Positions 1 through 11,841 of a stretch of DNA of 64,000 nt are shown here, one piece after another. The notes under the pieces were generated by a model. That model saw only the letters and a list, made by a program, of their open reading frames with translations, made no database searches and had not been told where the DNA came from. The stretch is from Ligula intestinalis (Eukaryota; Platyhelminthes; Cestoda; Diphyllobothriidea; Diphyllobothriidae), in the NCBI GenBank assembly GCA_036362985.1, contig JAYGXS010000008.1, positions 7,775,021 through 7,839,020 on the forward strand. Direction: 5' to 3'. The position numbers were made by a program, and so were the translations under genes. The first letter of the stretch is position 1, and the number at the start of each line of letters is the position of its first letter.

Positions 1-1279
1 AAGTGCAAGGTTCCAGAATAAGGTGAGGGGACGGGCACGTTCAAATATCGATGTCTTCATAGAAAGTCCGGTCTTCGAAAGACCTCTATTTTCCAAAGTT
101 GTATAACTACCTCGGTTGTCCAGAAAACAATACTAGCTAACAAAATTGTGAATGATAAAAGCTTCTATATGCACTCTCTTTGGGCGCGATGTGCTCCGAT
201 CGGCTTTACGAAGGAAATCGATAAACCTTTTATCTTTCCTGGTTTATAATTTAATGGTATACTTTCTTATAACAGTTGGACCATACACAGAAATGCACGA
301 TAAGGTTTTTGTGTGCTGCCAAATGGCGTGGCAGCAAACAGCGCCAGCTGTACTTTTAAACCTGACCACTTTAAGATAACAGGCAGCCGACTGTGCGCAA
401 CGTCCTTGGCAAAAAGGGCCAAAAAAAACGCGTCAAAATTCAAAGTCGACCGACGGAGACCTTCGAGGAAGGTGGTAGATGCTGGTGGTGGTGGGGGTGA
501 CGAGTAGCGCCGGGTACGCCTGCCGATGGAATATTAGTCGCAAGGTGCGCATGTACCTGCCTGCGGCAACGACTAAACGCACGCGATCAAACTCTTGTGC
601 GCACTTAGTCTGGTCGACTCCTCAAATAAACAGGTCGCACGTCAGTAGCGCAGACAGGTAATCACGCAAATAGCCAGCAGCGAATTTTTACCGGCAGGAA
701 CAGCCAAGGAGAGAATAGATTATGTAGCAAATATGGAGTTGGGTTGATGCGTGCGTGCCCTTTGGTTGGAAAAGGAGGAACTGAGTAAAGAGGTGACTGC
801 GCAGGGCTCGGTATGCTGGAGATAGATCGATGACTAGATTGACTGAGTTTGTATTAGAGGCCCAGGCCTCGAGAAATTACCGGCTTCTATTGATTGTGGC
901 CTGGGTGATTACCTCCGTGACTGTGATGTTAGACTCGTGAACCATTTTACAGGTGTGGGCAGCCAATTGTAATAATCCGTTACCTCGTCTCACAGTCAGC
1001 TTATGTTCGTGTAGTTACGAGGACGATTTAGGCATGATGTGTGATACACTAGAGCCAACTGCCGACGTCCTACGCTCTTTCATATTGATACGACGAGACA
1101 TCCATAGCTTGTAAAATAGAGATGTCAAAAATGTTTGAAAATATTTGCTTAATGGCTGAATTTTCAAAAAAGCGCAACGGCTGTCAGTCCTAAACGTGAA
1201 AGAGACTGAAAGGCATTAGCCAACTTTACCACCCTCATTCTGTGACCCCCTGTCCTGTTGAAGCAATAGGTAGATGAGG

Positions 1280-1515
1280 CGGGCTTGTCTTGAAGGCAGG
1301 ACGAGTAGAATTTCCTGAAGATGTTAACGACTCAAATCAAAAGAGCTTCTATCCGTCTTGCGTAAACTAGCGTTAAAATTAAACTGACAGAAGCACGTCA
1401 ACGGAACGGAACTATGGCGTTTACGAGGAACCAGGGTGAGGAGGACTTGTATAGGCGCCTAAACAGTAATAGGAACGTACCTCTAACTATAAGTAGATGG
1501 AATTGAGGTAGAGTT
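1280..1515 (+). repeat. Dispersed repeat family B copy
   Basis: Aligned by eye with 3300-3545 (GTTAACGACTCAAATCAAAA then GAGCTTC, and CGCCTAAAC near the end). Partial copies are at 3165-3275 and 4975-5090; weaker ends appear near 14985 and 31340. Noncoding. Confidence 0.55.
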
Positions 1516-1794
1516 CAGGACGTTTTTTAGTCGACAGTACCGCCACTGCTGCCAGACGAAACTGACATGCAACTGAGGCGCACCCAAACGCACCCAAACG
1601 CACGCACAATGTCTCTTCTATTCTGGCTTCAACTCACAATGGCTTGACCTCAGTCAGTCTGGACAAAGATTAAGGCCGATGCTACTGCCAGACGCACTGA
1701 CGCACTTACTAATGCGTCCACGCTGGTTCGTCCACGCGTGGTCCAATCAATAACCTTCACGGTTGCAGCCACAACTGGCGGCTTGAATGTCTGT

Positions 1795-1985
1795 TCCCTA
1801 GACAGGACTTCGGACCTGGGCCACCTCGCGGCCGGACGTGTGCTCCGATAGTCAAACCCCTCAATCTATTCTTCTATACTTCTGCAGAATAAACTATTCC
1901 TAGCAATCCGGCCTTCCCAAGACTTCTCCCATCTCCTAAGGAACCGGGTCTCGAAAATTGCAGCTGTTAGGGTTAACCGTCTTAG
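1795..1985 (+). repeat. Dispersed repeat family A copy
   Basis: Shares the CTGCAGAATAAACTATTCCT, CGGCCTTCCCAAGACTTCTC and AAGGAACCGGGTCTCGAAAA words with the other family A copies near 8705, 11060, 13640, 37440 and 62670. Noncoding; possibly a SINE tail. Confidence 0.5.
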
Positions 1986-1999
1986 CCTTGACACCTATA

Positions 2000-2120
2000 G
2001 GTTATATACTTCCGTGTCTTAACCCTAAGATAAAACTAAACTGCAACCTAAATCTCAAACCTAGCCCTACTCTTAATCCAAACCCTACAGTTAACACGAA
2101 CCCAAACCTATATCTTTATG
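2000..2120 (+). repeat. AACCCTA-rich dispersed repeat
   Basis: A run of AACCCTA/AACCTA-like words. Similar stretches are at 3555-3660, 15085-15185, 39170-39230 and 40530-40620 (one inverted near 31440). The shared order of words shows a repeat family rather than an interstitial telomere. Confidence 0.45.
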
Positions 2121-3059
2121 ACTGTCGAGGATATGAGCTGGACTTAAACCGCATACACTTAGTTCGTTCCGCCTAATAGGAGAATTTGTGGCGATCCTGA
2201 GATTAGCGCCACTATCACTGACTCATCATGTCTTCGCTTGCAAAGCCTGCATTTGCGGTGACTGCCCCTCCCTCGATAATTCTCGAGCTACCCTCATTGT
2301 CTGCTTCTCTGTCGGATCGATGCCCCGCGTCTTGTGCACCTTTGCCTGATTGGCTGAGGCAACAAAGGACCGGTGACAGAGTCGCCTCTAGTCCTGCCCA
2401 CACAAACACACACAACAAATGATTTTTGTACTGTGAGTAGCTCTTTTCTGCAGAGCTTTTTGTTCGTTCCTTGCCTACCGTATACTTTCTTACCTTATCG
2501 GTCTTATCTGACTCCTGACTTTGGGGAACCTTCTGTAGTCGACGATCACTCCTTCTACAAATTCAATCGGTTATGCAAAGTTATTGATTCGCTATACAAG
2601 GCAGGTTGTCCCCCCGTGAGGTAATTGTTTGCTTCCGCTCGTTTGGGAGCTTCTGAGCGGCCGTGTATCATTTTCACGCTTGTCCATGTTCGTATCAGCA
2701 TAGGAGAATGAGTGTCTGTGTGCGTGCGTGCGTGATTGGTTAGGTCAAAGGCTGAGTTTGGGGTCATTAATCACAAAGGCCTCAGATAGCCCCAGGTGCA
2801 AACGCCACTGTGACTAAGTTCAGGTCAAGCCTGAGGGGCTACCGTAACTTGGCGGTACGCCTGCTGCTTAGCAAGCTTGTGTCGGCCGTCGGGGCGCCGG
2901 AGAACGGGACACTGGAGCTGCGGCTTTACCTTTACTACGATCCCAAAATTGAACCTTACCCTAAGGACAACGCTAACCCTCACCTTTCCTACATGCATTG
3001 TGGGCAGTTCGCGTTCCCGTTTGGCGGCCTTACAAGCCCGTCAAGGTTACCGTACTCAT

Positions 3060-3092
3060 CCTCCTCCTCCTCCTCCTCCTCCTCCTCCTCCT
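3060..3092. repeat. (CTC)n microsatellite
   Basis: About eleven CTC/TCC units; source of a chance poly-Ser ORF. Confidence 0.9.
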
Positions 3093-3299
3093 TCTCTTTA
3101 TCCGCCTCCTGCCTAAGCCCCGCTCCACTGCCCAAGCAATAAGAGGATGAGGTGCGGTTCCCCGGGCGGCAAGGTGATTAAACTTCCCTAAAGAGGTTAA
3201 CGGTTCAAATTAAGTGCGAGCTGGTGACCGTACGTACCCAATACTAAAAGTCAGTTTAAATCTAAGAGCGACAGTGAGATAGAGAAGGTTGACTGGAGG

Positions 3300-3545
3300 T
3301 TGGATAACCTTGAAGGCGGGACGAATAGACTTCCCCGAAAAGGTTAACGACTCAAATCAAAAGAGCTTCCGGCTGTCTGACTGTAGGTAGCTAGTGTTCA
3401 AATTAAACTGTCAGAATCGTCCCATCGGAGCAAACTATGGCATTTGTGAGAAAGGAGGCGAAGGATGACCTGTATGGCCGCCTAAACGGAAAAAGGAAGA
3501 CCCCTTCCAACTAAAGTAGGTGATCGTGAGATAAAGTTCGGGAAG
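3300..3545 (+). repeat. Dispersed repeat family B copy
   Basis: Matches 1280-1515 over most of its length, including GTTAACGACTCAAATCAAAA and the AAATTAAACTGTCAGAA segment. Noncoding. Confidence 0.55.
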
Positions 3546-5889
3546 ACTTAATATCGTCGTGTCTTAACCCTAACATAAAAGTGAATCGTAAACTGTAACC
3601 CAAAACCTACAGCGAACACGAACTCAAACTTCAGTCTTAATGACTGTCAAGGATGTGAGATCGAGTTTCACCACATAAGCTTAGCTCTTTCTGGCTAATA
3701 AGAGAGTATAATGAGCTATGTGGACTGATTTTTTCAATACATAGGGCAGGTTGTCCAGTGAGATGGCTGTTTGCTTCTGCACGTTCGGAAACCTGTGGGC
3801 GGCACTGTGTCGTTCTCATGCAGTCCCTCCAGTGTGTGTTTTGTTGTGTGGAGTGGCCTGCTGTGGGCTGAGAATCAGGCTGCGGAATGGCTCTTTCTTA
3901 ATGTGGCCTTTATGGCGCTCCCGGTCGAGAGCCTACCTAGCGAGGCGTGCTGTTGGTACGCGTGTTGAACGTTGGTCACGCCGCAGTCACCGCGGTGGAC
4001 AGCGTCGAGAGCGACGGTCAAATTGTCGATCGGTTGAGTATGTTTGAGTCTGACGCGAGTAATCACAAGGGCCCATGGTGTCAGATAGCCCCAGCTACAC
4101 ACGCAGCCCTGAGTAGGCGCAGGTCAATCCTGGGGGGAGCCGTACTTTCGCGGTGCACCTGCTGATTAGCTAGCTTATAGTGGTCATCAGGGCGTCGGAG
4201 AAGGGGGCACTGGAGCGACGGCCCAACTCTGACCTTAATAGCAACATTAAACCCGACCCTAAGGACAACGCTAACCCTCACCTTAATTCCAACCTAGTTT
4301 TCGCGAAATTTGGCGCAACGCTCCATACATTGTGGGCGGTTCCGTTTTCCGTGTCCTGTTTTGGTGACCTGTCTGAAAGGGTCAGTCAAGTTTACCGTAC
4401 TCCTTCCCTCTTATCCGCAACCTGCTATTGCATATTTCCCCGGGAGTGGACGTCATGTTCATTTCCCTGACCGTTTTGTTACTCACAATTTTAGGCATCA
4501 ACCATGCCTTCGGCGTCACTACACACCACCTTCGGTCTTGCTGGAGGGTACTGTGGGCGTCTACGCGCCCAATGCCACTGCGCTGACTCATCCTGTCTTC
4601 GTTCGTCAAGCCTTACACTCTGTGCGTTCTTGTTCTTTCTCACGCTCGCCCTCAACTCTCTGCGCGTACGCTCAAAGCTAATCGATTCATCCGCTTCATT
4701 TGGTTGGCTGCAGAGGACAGAGCAGTCATCACGCAGTCAAGACGTCCCAACAACAACGACCTCAGCACACTTTCGCGGGCATAGCTGGCGTGCTGCCTTT
4801 GTACAATTATTTTCCTCGCAGTAAAGCCAGTCCAGTTTACTCTGTCTTCAATGACTTGTGACTTGGGTAAACTTCGTCTTCTGTCGACACTACCACTTAT
4901 GACACTTCTCCTCTCCCACCTCCCCTCCTCCACTCCACTCCACTGCCCAAGAAATAAGCGGACGAGGTGGGGCTCTCCGGGCGGCAGGACGATTAGACTT
5001 CCCTGATGATGTTAACGGTTCAAATTAAGTGGCGGCTGGTGACTGTACGTAAACCACATTAAAAAGTCGATTTAAAGCGAAGAGCGACAGTGAGGGCGAA
5101 GGGGGTTGACTTTAGGTAAATCATCTCTTCGTTAGGGCATCCGACTTTGGCCTCGCGATACCGGGCGACGCATTTGACTGGTTTGGGTCTTCGCTCTGCG
5201 TTTGGTCTACCTACAGGAAGTGCGTTGCTGCGGCCAAACATTTCAGTATTCTGTCCTGCAGCATGAACCTTCGCTGATGCGGCCACACTCTCTCTTGGCT
5301 TAACCTGTTCTGTCGCAAAAACACAAGCACGGGCTTGATTTTAAGTGCTGACATGCATCCAGATAACCACTATTTTGGCTGTCAACCAAATCGCCACAAT
5401 TTTGGCTTTAAAGCAAGCGTGTACAGCAGGATTTATTTGTACAAATAAACTTTAAGACAGCTTTTCAACTGCTACCCGTCTTTGCATGATATAGGTGATG
5501 AAAGGAGTATACAACGATTTGAATTTGCACATAATCAATACATAGCAGCAAGATCATTGATCAACGCGGCGAATACTCAAAAATAACGTTGCTCTTAAAC
5601 TTGGGATGCAAGAAGGAAAACTTGAGATGGGGATAAATAAAAGTCAACGAGTGATTTCATCTAGGCCCGTCATTACTAGGGCAGTTGAACATTAGTCACA
5701 TGGTCTAACTGCCTACAAAGGTCGGGTTCCTCCCGCTGTATATAGACTGCTTCCATGTAGCGCAAGGTCCGATTTCTTCGTGCTCAAACAACTACTCAGA
5801 AAGATGTTTTGAGGTCAACAGAATTACCACTGTCTAGCAGACATTTTGTAATCGAGGACCATGGTTCTTTATTTTCTCGCTTAAAATGC

Positions 5890-6782
5890 CAAGTAGATAA
5901 CATTTCAGCGGCCGTGGCCGCCAATTGCTCCTGGGTACGCCGAACTTACTTGCATCCACAAGTGCACGTAAATTCATGCACTTAATTTTGGGTGGCATAC
6001 AAAGGCAAGGCCTCCTCTGTCCGGTTTACTGGAAGGCTTTTAGTCGGACTGGGGAATATTAGTTCAGCTGCATTGTACGTCCTCTCTATGGTACAACGTA
6101 ACCGTCGCTTAATTGTATTTGGAATATTATCACCCTTAAAGGGTAAAGATAAAGAAGGCTTTTTCTGAATCGACCGTTCTGCAGAATTTTGACCGTTCAG
6201 AGCTGCTGCATTTTTGTGAAGCGTGAAGGATAGCCACAATTAAGTAGGACCTCTTGGCGCGAGGAATTTCTGCATGTAGGGTCCCACTGGACCAAATATT
6301 CCTAGCCCTCTGGAAAAAGGTAGGTACCAGATTTCGTCTCCACCGTATTGGCACAAAGCCGGTAAGATTTAGGTATTGTCCTTTCAGGGTATTCTTTGTG
6401 CGAAACAGTGCGTCGTATAGAACCATCATCCTCTCTGAATACATGGACATCTAGGAAGGACAACCTGCTGCTCTGCTCCATTTCTATCGCCAAATTAATT
6501 TTTGGATGCAAACTATTCATAAAATTAGGAGGATCTTCGTCGTGTTTTGGTATCAATAATAGTGAATAGATCGTCCACGCATCGTCTGTATATTTTTATC
6601 TTATTCATTAACAATAAAACCTTTTCTTCTAAGTGACCCATAAAAACGTCGGCGAAGGTATGCCCGAGTGGACTTCTTATTGCAACTCCGCCGATTTGTC
6701 TGTAAAGTTGCTCAAGTTGCATATTGTTGTACAAATAAATCCGGCCACTTTCGCTTGTTTTAAATTCGTACCTAGGAAACAA
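5890..6782 (-). pseudogene. Penelope-like element fragment: reverse transcriptase to GIY-YIG, frameshifted
   Basis: On the minus strand the reverse-transcriptase block QIGGVAIRSPLGHTFADVF and the catalytic-type string YRRCVDDLFTI (the family's YxDD motif) occur in one frame (6782-6525). The frame then shifts to the thumb region with LSFLDVHVFREDDGS (6556-6302), then to GQYLNLTGFVPIRWRRNLV (6450-6136), and then to LPFKGDNIPNTIKRRL (6239-5982). A degraded CTCG-type start of the GIY-YIG nuclease follows below 5982 in frame with a stop. The order is that expected for a Penelope-like retroelement, but at least three frameshifts and stops make it dead. The 5' part of the reverse transcriptase is missing. 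Confidence 0.8.
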
Positions 6783-7689
6783 AGTTTTGATGTCAACTAG
6801 ACCACCACTGCCGATTACGGATGTCGATTATCACTAGTTCGTTATCTGCGGGCGGAGATATGGCTTTTCGCGATCTCGACAGCTTGCAAAAACGGCAGGC
6901 GAGCAGATAGGTGGGAGGCTTAAAGTGGTCACCACGGGGGTCCGGGAAAGGGAACTGAAAAGAGGCCACCAGGAAATTTCACTTTCAACCACCCGAACCG
7001 TCAGTTTTTGGTCGTGCAAGCCCCTCCGCAGCTGGCGAATAATTTTCCCAAACAAAACGGTATACTTAAAAATTGTATTCTCCCCGGTAAATGAGCCGCG
7101 ATCTTCCAAGCCCGGTTCCTCAGGAGATGACAGAAGTATTGGGAAGGCCAGAACGTTAAGAAAAATATATTGTGCAGAGAAGAGTAAGGAGGAAGTTGCC
7201 ACTCGGTGTGGCATGGCCTTCAACCGTGAGGGCCGTGTGAGAGCGTGGGATCGTCACAGCGGCCGACGAAGCTGTCTACGTCAGCACCCTGGCCGGGTGG
7301 AATCCCGAGTATCCGTCAGTACAGGAATTGTCACAAAGGCCCCAGAGCGAGCTTCGTGTGAGTCAGCGTCAGGACGCCAATTGGCCCGACTAATCTGGGG
7401 TGCGGGTGTGCGCCCCAGCTGTGCAAGGGCAAAGGTTGTGCGTCGAATGGGGAAATGGGCCATCGCGCTGGATCGAGCACGTCTGGGCAACCACGACTGT
7501 CAGCCCGAGACCACATCTGTGGTGTCAAGAGTTAGGAGAGCATCTGCAGCAGTGACAACTACAACTTCTATAACTGGGAACGAGGTTCTCAATGGCGGTG
7601 GAAGTTCCTACTTGCAACACACGTATAGTATATGCGCGGATACAAGCAAAAATGCAAGTAATCGAGAAGTAGCATATACGATCGCCGGA

Positions 7690-8190
7690 CTGAGCATTTC
7701 AATTGCCTGCAAGAAACATCTGGAGTCACTTATTCGAGCTGATGCAGTTGCAGGCGAAGCAAATACGTAGGAGGAATTTGAAAACTGCTCCGGAAGTTAA
7801 TTGCCGAACCAACACGGCAGCAGTGCGGAGGAAAACCGCCAAGCCGCAGCTCATTCGAGAGGACCCGGCTACGATGAGACCTAAATTCTCGCGAGAGGTT
7901 TGACAATCGCCTGATCCACGAATCGCTTAAGTCGTGTGGTTTACGGCGCCCCGGTTTTTAAACAAGTGCAATGACCTCCCCAAACCGTTTCCGTTTGGTC
8001 AAAGCAGACACCCACTCGAAGAGCAGACACAGGCCGACACACTTTCCAATGCTAATGCCGCTGAGCAGGTGGTCGAGCAATCATCATGCCCATTGTCAAC
8101 AAGGGCGACGGCATTTCAGGTCACGACCCGTCCGTCGCTCACTCAACCGCCAATACAAACGAACATACGAGTCCCAGGAAGTAATTGAGA
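7690..8190 (+). pseudogene. Degraded Penelope-like GIY-YIG endonuclease tail
   Basis: The sequence from the CSC-type start (near 7748) through RRSKYVGG and on to INKCNDLP-like residues (FLNKCNDLPKPFPFG at 7955-7999) resembles the C-terminal GIY-YIG part of Penelope-like elements. It is colinear with the better-preserved copy at 44975-45470. Stops and frameshifts interrupt it. A 281-residue plus-strand ORF (6925-7770) runs into it out of frame and I treat that ORF as chance. Confidence 0.55.
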
Positions 8191-8704
8191 AGAAAAAGAG
8201 TATGATGATGAAATCGGAAATGCCTCTGTTTCTTAGCTGATATTATAGTAAAGCCACACTTCACAACGAGCAAGCGATTCGATTTTTGAATTCTTGATGA
8301 GGCTGCTCATCTACTTAATTGTGAATTAATGTCTGTGAAGTATGCGCCAAGACCTCCGACAAATTTCCTGCCGTATATCAGTATTCTGAACAGCCATTCG
8401 TAGCACGTAGATCCAAAAGATGAGATTGCGCCTGTCTCCATGACATATGTGTATTTTGTGTATACCTCGAGATGTTTGCAAATTTAAATTCCCCCCTGAA
8501 TGGAGTCATTTTTTGCCTCAGGGTAGAACTATGCTTAACATTAGGACTATAGTTCTGGGTTAAGTTGGAGTTAGTATTAGGACATAGGAATATTTACCCT
8601 CTGTACCCCTGGAAACATGTGTATGGCCACATTTATTCCTTGACCTCAATCCGTCTGGTCATTTGCTTTCAAGGCCAATTCAAAAGGACCTCAAAGAGGT
8701 AACT

Positions 8705-8860
8705 GTTGTCAGGCCCGGACTTCGGACCAAGCCGCCCTAGCGAATGGACGTGCGGTCCGACAGTCGACAACTTCCTACCTATTCGCAATTCCTTCTGTAC
8801 AGAACAAACTGCTCCTACCACTCTGGCCCCCATTTATTCAACAGCACATAACGACAGCGA
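8705..8860 (+). repeat. Dispersed repeat family A copy
   Basis: GGACTTCGGACCAAGCCGCC, then CCTTCTGTACAGAACAAACT and CCACTCTGGCC. It lies just outside the left end of the Tc1/mariner-like element. Confidence 0.5.
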
Positions 8861-8956
8861 AGTCTGTGGGATTCTTAAACTTGTCCATTCCGACATACTT
8901 ATATGGTTTCCGTCTTTATAGAATAGATCTGGCGTAGTGTGCACCTTGGCATTCTA

Positions 8957-10493
8957 CAGAATGCCCCACGAAAAACCCCTAAATTTATGATTATGTTTAT
9001 ACTGTTATAAAAATAAAAATTATTGATTAAAATTATAACTAACAACTTTATTGTGTAATTAACAAACTGTTACCTGATAACAAGTTACAGAAACCGCTCA
9101 AATTGCTGTCCATTAACTGCAGAACAGCGACGTAAGCGATCCATCCAGCTCTGAGCTGCTCGACGAAAGACATCAAGAGGAATGTTGTTCCATGTGTACA
9201 TCAACACATGTTTTATTGACTCAATATCAGTGATTCCTATTCTTCGTCTCTGAACCTCCTGTAAGAGTACACTCCAAATGCAAAAGTCCATTACATTCAG
9301 GCCAGGGCTCTTGGATGGCCATTGCTGGGGTGTGATGAAATCTGGAGTGTTAACTCGGAGCCAGGCGACAGTGTCATTGGCAGTATGTGGCTTTGTACCA
9401 TCTTGCTGCCACCTCCAGGGTTCTCCCTGCATTACTTGATCAATATCTGTAAACATCTGCGGGCACATCTCCTCTCTGGAAACAACTTGATTTTTAGTTT
9501 TTTTCGTTCTCCGACTCGGTGCAACACCTTCCTGCCCAGCAGCATCTCCTTCAATAAAAGAGAGGTCTGTTTTGCCTTGCCAGGAAACAGCACCATAGCA
9601 CATGATAGATTTTTGCTGCTTGTCTATCTCAACCAGCAAATCTTCATCAGGAATATCAATTTTGACTTCCACTGCACGATATATGCGTTCATTTTGCCTA
9701 TTCAGTGGTGCAGACAAGCAGAATGATGATTCATCTGAGAACCACACTTGTTTCCATTTTTCTCCTTTACCGAAGCGCTGAAGCATGGCATCACACTTTG
9801 TCTTTCGAGCTTGCTGGTGTGCTTCAGTTAAAAAATGGCATTGAATACGTCGAAAACATTTTAAATTGGATTTTGCAATTGTTCTGTGCACATACCGTTT
9901 TGACAATCCCAGTTTACAAATTTCACGTTGACTTGAATGTCTTCTGTGATGATCTGGTGGAGTTACGGCCAGTTCCAAGACTGCTCGCCTTGTTGGGGAA
10001 TCATGCCTACAAGAAGTGCCACTACCAGGCTTACGCACCTTTGCTACAGGTGATCCACCTTGTTTGAATGCAGCCGCGACACCCCTAAACTGGTCAGTTG
10101 TAATGGCACAAAAAAATTTAGGCAAAATGTTCCGACATTTCTGCAACCCCCATGTTGGATGTTCTTTCCGGAATAGGATGATGACCTCGCGCTGGAAATT
10201 TCTTAGCTGTGGCATGGGTCTTCACGTCTTTCCAGAATACTTCTGGCATATGGTGCGCAGGTGGGCATTTTAGAATCTTCTCCTCTGCGACCACCACCCA
10301 CGTTGTGTGGGTGCTCCTCACCACTGAGCGGAACATGGCGTGGGCGACATGAATGCGCGTGCGAACCAACGGGGGCGGCTTCACTTCGGATGCGGCCCAG
10401 GTGTTCTGTTTTCTCCGCCATCGATCGTGACGGCATGGGCGATCCGGCCGCCGTAACAATCACAAACTTAGGGGTTTTTTGTGGGGCACCCTG
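8957..10493 (-). mobile_element. Tc1/mariner-superfamily DNA transposon, near-intact
   Basis: The element is 1537 bp, bounded by inverted repeats of about 36 bp with roughly five mismatches. Read inward they start CAGAATGCCCCACGAAAAAC on the left and CAGGGTGCCCCACAAAAAAC on the right (reverse complement). Each end abuts a TA dinucleotide (8955-8956 and 10494-10495), the target site used by this superfamily. It encodes one uninterrupted transposase on the minus strand. Uninterrupted coding and well-matched ends suggest a recent insertion. It lies 3' of the host gene's stop codon, outside its coding part. Confidence 0.88.
9085..10215 (-). CDS. Tc1/mariner-superfamily transposase, DD37D type
   Basis: This is an intact 376-residue transposase that would cut and paste its own element in the nucleus. 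The N-terminal ~120 residues are basic and contain two candidate helix-turn-helix units for binding the inverted repeats. The DDE/D catalytic core follows. The first Asp is in VWFSDESSF, the second in WQQDGTKPHTA, and the third in LNVMDFCIW after the WPSKSPGLN box. I count 37 residues between the second and third Asp, so the triad is DD37D rather than the DD34E of classical Tc1 or DD34D of mariner. Length is slightly above the usual 340-350. No stops or frameshifts interrupt it, so it may still be functional. The start is the first ATG after an upstream in-frame stop, 278 bp from the element end. The family placement is firm; the lineage name is not. Confidence 0.9.
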   Translation of the reverse strand: MPQLRNFQREVIILFRKEHPTWGLQKCRNILPKFFCAITTDQFRGVAAAFKQGGSPVAKVRKPGSGTSCRHDSPTRRAVLELAVTPPDHHRRHSSQREICKLGLSKRYVHRTIAKSNLKCFRRIQCHFLTEAHQQARKTKCDAMLQRFGKGEKWKQVWFSDESSFCLSAPLNRQNERIYRAVEVKIDIPDEDLLVEIDKQQKSIMCYGAVSWQGKTDLSFIEGDAAGQEGVAPSRRTKKTKNQVVSREEMCPQMFTDIDQVMQGEPWRWQQDGTKPHTANDTVAWLRVNTPDFITPQQWPSKSPGLNVMDFCIWSVLLQEVQRRRIGITDIESIKHVLMYTWNNIPLDVFRRAAQSWMDRLRRCSAVNGQQFERFL

Positions 10494-11044
10494 TAGAATC
10501 ATCTCGACTACGACCACTGCCCCCGCTGTGGTTGGTCGTCTCATTTGCTCGACGCGCACGGCGTGGGCAGCTTGACTACGCGCATGACTCAGCTAGCCTG
10601 TCCTTTTCGCCGACTGTCGTGAATGCATGGGGGATCCCGCCTCTGCAGCACGGCTCAACTGACTTAACTCCCTGCGGTACACTCTCTGCGCCACTCTAAA
10701 TATGCGTAGGGCCCCCGTTATCACTTGAGCAGAGCATTCGTATTTCCGTTTCCTCCTTCCCAGTTGACCCGTTAAATCGGTCCTCCTACGGCAAACTACG
10801 ACCACACAACCCGTTAACGAATACTAACTCCAGTGCATGGATTTGGTGTGTAATACGGTCGCCTGTTACAGGCCGACCTATCCTCTGTTGCCCGAGTGGA
10901 GTCACCTATTGCATCCTCGCCAACTAACCTTCCTCCCCCTTTGCTGCAGCAATTTCAGGGTCCGCCTTGGTATACCCGGCCTTTCTGACACTTAATTACA
11001 GAAGAGGAACTCATCCCTCGTAGAGTTAAGAGTCTACGGTGATT

Positions 11045-11330
11045 CATTTCGCGCTGGCAAGCATGTGCCAAGGCTCACGACCACCACCTACGCCCGTCCA
11101 TCTGACCAATCACCTGCCAAAGCCGACTCAGACCGCTCCAGACGCTGTGGTTACGCCCGCGGTCGCCTTACTTCAGACACGGCGCCCTAGCTGGCGGTTG
11201 CTCGCTCGTCCGACCGTCAATTCTCACCTGCCTATTCTCCACTTGCTTCCGTACAGAATCAACCGTTTCTGCCACTCTGGCCTCCCATGACTTTTCCCAA
11301 GCAACCAGTTGCAGTTTCTAGGGCTTAAGT
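11045..11330 (+). repeat. Dispersed repeat family A copy (longer form)
   Basis: Aligns with 13640-13990 from a GCCAAG(G/A)CTCAC start through CCGCGGTCGC, GGTTGCTCGCTCGTC and TTTCTGCCACTCTGGCCTCC. Confidence 0.55.
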
Positions 11331-11641
11331 CGACCAGCCTCTGGGACTAAACTCACCTCCTGCCATCCTGACCTTGTACTATAAGCTGAACACAGTAGAC
11401 TTGCAAAGAGTCAAGTGAGTAAGGGCGCAGCGAAAGTCGTTTGAGAGAGAGAGAGAGAAAAGACACACACATTTGAGGTTGCGCAGATTCAATCTAATTT
11501 AGACAGCGGAGATGATGGTGATGATGAAAACGGGGAAAAAAGCAGCGTATACGCATATTATAAAAAAGGAAGAATAATTTCGGGAGCTCTTTAAACGCGG
11601 CGATGGGGAGGAGGGGTGAAAAGAAGACTAAAACTTGCCGT

Positions 11642-11810
11642 TTATGGCGGGCGAGAGAGAGAGATATTTACACAGAGAGAGAGAGAGACAATAAGCGCGT
11701 TATGACACGATAACAGAGAGAGACAGAGATAGTAGAGGATGTAGGCTAATGTAGACAGGTTTGACAACACGCGCGAGAGAACGAGAGATAGAGAGAGAGA
11801 GGAGGTAAAC
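11642..11810. repeat. GA-rich tract
   Basis: Many GAGAGAGA runs just 3' of the IgSF stop codon (minus strand), probably in the 3' UTR if it extends that far. Confidence 0.7.
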
Positions 11811-11841
11811 GCACGACACCTCACTGGTGGTGGCTAACGTG

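Larger units (their letters stand above)
2930..4350 (+). repeat. Recurrent segments with CTAAGGACAACGCTAACCCT
   Basis: The CTAAGGACAACGCTAACCCT and ATTGTGGGCGGTTC-type blocks occur at 2960-3020 and 4258-4340, each preceded by GGGGCGCCGG/GGGCGTCGGAGAA sequence. The TTAATGTGGCCTTTATGGCG block at 3898 recurs at 22650 and 25310. Noncoding. Confidence 0.4.

Noticed and set aside
2000..2120. Possible interstitial telomere (AACCCTA words)
   Set aside because: The words are irregular and the same order recurs at dispersed loci, which fits a repeat family better.
6925..7770. 281-residue plus-strand ORF
   Set aside because: No domain recognised, basic low-information composition, and its end runs out of frame through a Penelope-like fragment; treated as chance.
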